Source: Melampsora larici-populina 98AG31 (taxonomy: Eukaryota > Basidiomycota > Pucciniomycetes > Pucciniales > Melampsoraceae). Taken from it: a stretch of 64,000 nt of DNA. Each line of letters opens with the position of its first letter. The first letter of the stretch is position 1. Positions 63,791-64,000 of this stretch are shown here, one piece after another. The position numbers and the translations under genes are program-made. The DNA lies in assembly GCF_000204055.1 (NCBI RefSeq), contig NW_006768863.1:1-64000 (forward strand), in the 5' to 3' direction. The notes under the pieces were generated by a model. The model did no database searches and was not told the DNA's origin. It saw nothing but the letters and a program-made list of their open reading frames with translations.

Positions 63791-64000
63791 AAACTTTTAG
63801 GCGGATGAAGGAGAGACAGTCAAAAAGGTGACTGGGATGGACTCGCTATTAAATAGCATGCCAGTGTCAGGTTCAGACCAAAATATGATCCAGGGCTTTA
63901 CGGATTTGGAATAGCCCTTGTCGATGGAGCGAATGGTTTTATTCAGCTTGGTTTAACAACCAATCTGACTATCAAACCGATCTGACTGGATTGGGTCTTT
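63791..64000. other. Window end, no recognised feature
   Basis: No open frame or repeat is recognised in the last 210 bp. Confidence 0.4.

Overview
This is a eukaryotic window, about 40% GC, and is best explained as a basidiomycete, most likely a rust fungus (Pucciniales). The host genes have many short GT-AG introns. The histone H3 and H4 genes are divergently arranged. There is a JEN-type carboxylate transporter and a Ure2-like glutathione transferase. Most of the DNA is made of transposable elements, including a KDZ-associated gene with CxC5/CxC6 cysteine clusters. The rust assignment is inferred from content and was not tested by a search.

Layout. 1753-8458: a four-exon histone H3 gene (minus) and a four-exon histone H4 gene (plus) share a promoter. 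The second H3 intron holds a complete 5,016-bp PIF/Harbinger transposon (2081-7096) with two reconstructable genes. 9268-14891: a decayed tyrosine-recombinase (YR) retrotransposon, copy A, carrying other insertions. 17752-18743: an unrecognised spliced host gene. Just upstream of it lies a complete, very young Ty3/gypsy chromovirus (18838-24953) with identical LTRs and intact gag and pol. 25-28.9 kb: gene-poor DNA with coding-like fragments and a 180-bp tandem duplication. 29104-31901: a decayed pogo-type transposon with 25-bp TIRs and TA target duplications. 32245-32494: a candidate small secreted protein. 32548-38167: YR retrotransposon copy B. 39302-40479: Ure2-like GST. About 41.5-51.0 kb (minus): YR retrotransposon copy C, itself split by two other elements. 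54157-56282: JEN-type transporter. 58.0-62.9 kb: a convergent pair made of an unrecognised spliced gene and a CxC5/CxC6 KDZ-associated gene. 63.3-63.8 kb: a tandem repeat.

The main theme is nesting. A roughly 1.62-kb TG...CA element with 4-bp target duplications (GCGT, CCGT) sits in the gag of copy A, the gag of copy B (same site, truncated) and the RT of copy C. Its 3' end carries a row of hairpins whose stems change sequence between copies while keeping base pairing. Both YR genes that are present (copies B and C) are interrupted by unrelated foldback DNA elements, one with a 9-bp and one with a 3-bp target duplication. Exon coordinates were read by hand from splice signals and reading frame. 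H3, H4, the Harbinger genes, JEN and most of the GST close exactly in frame. Introns in the retroelements and hypothetical genes are less certain.
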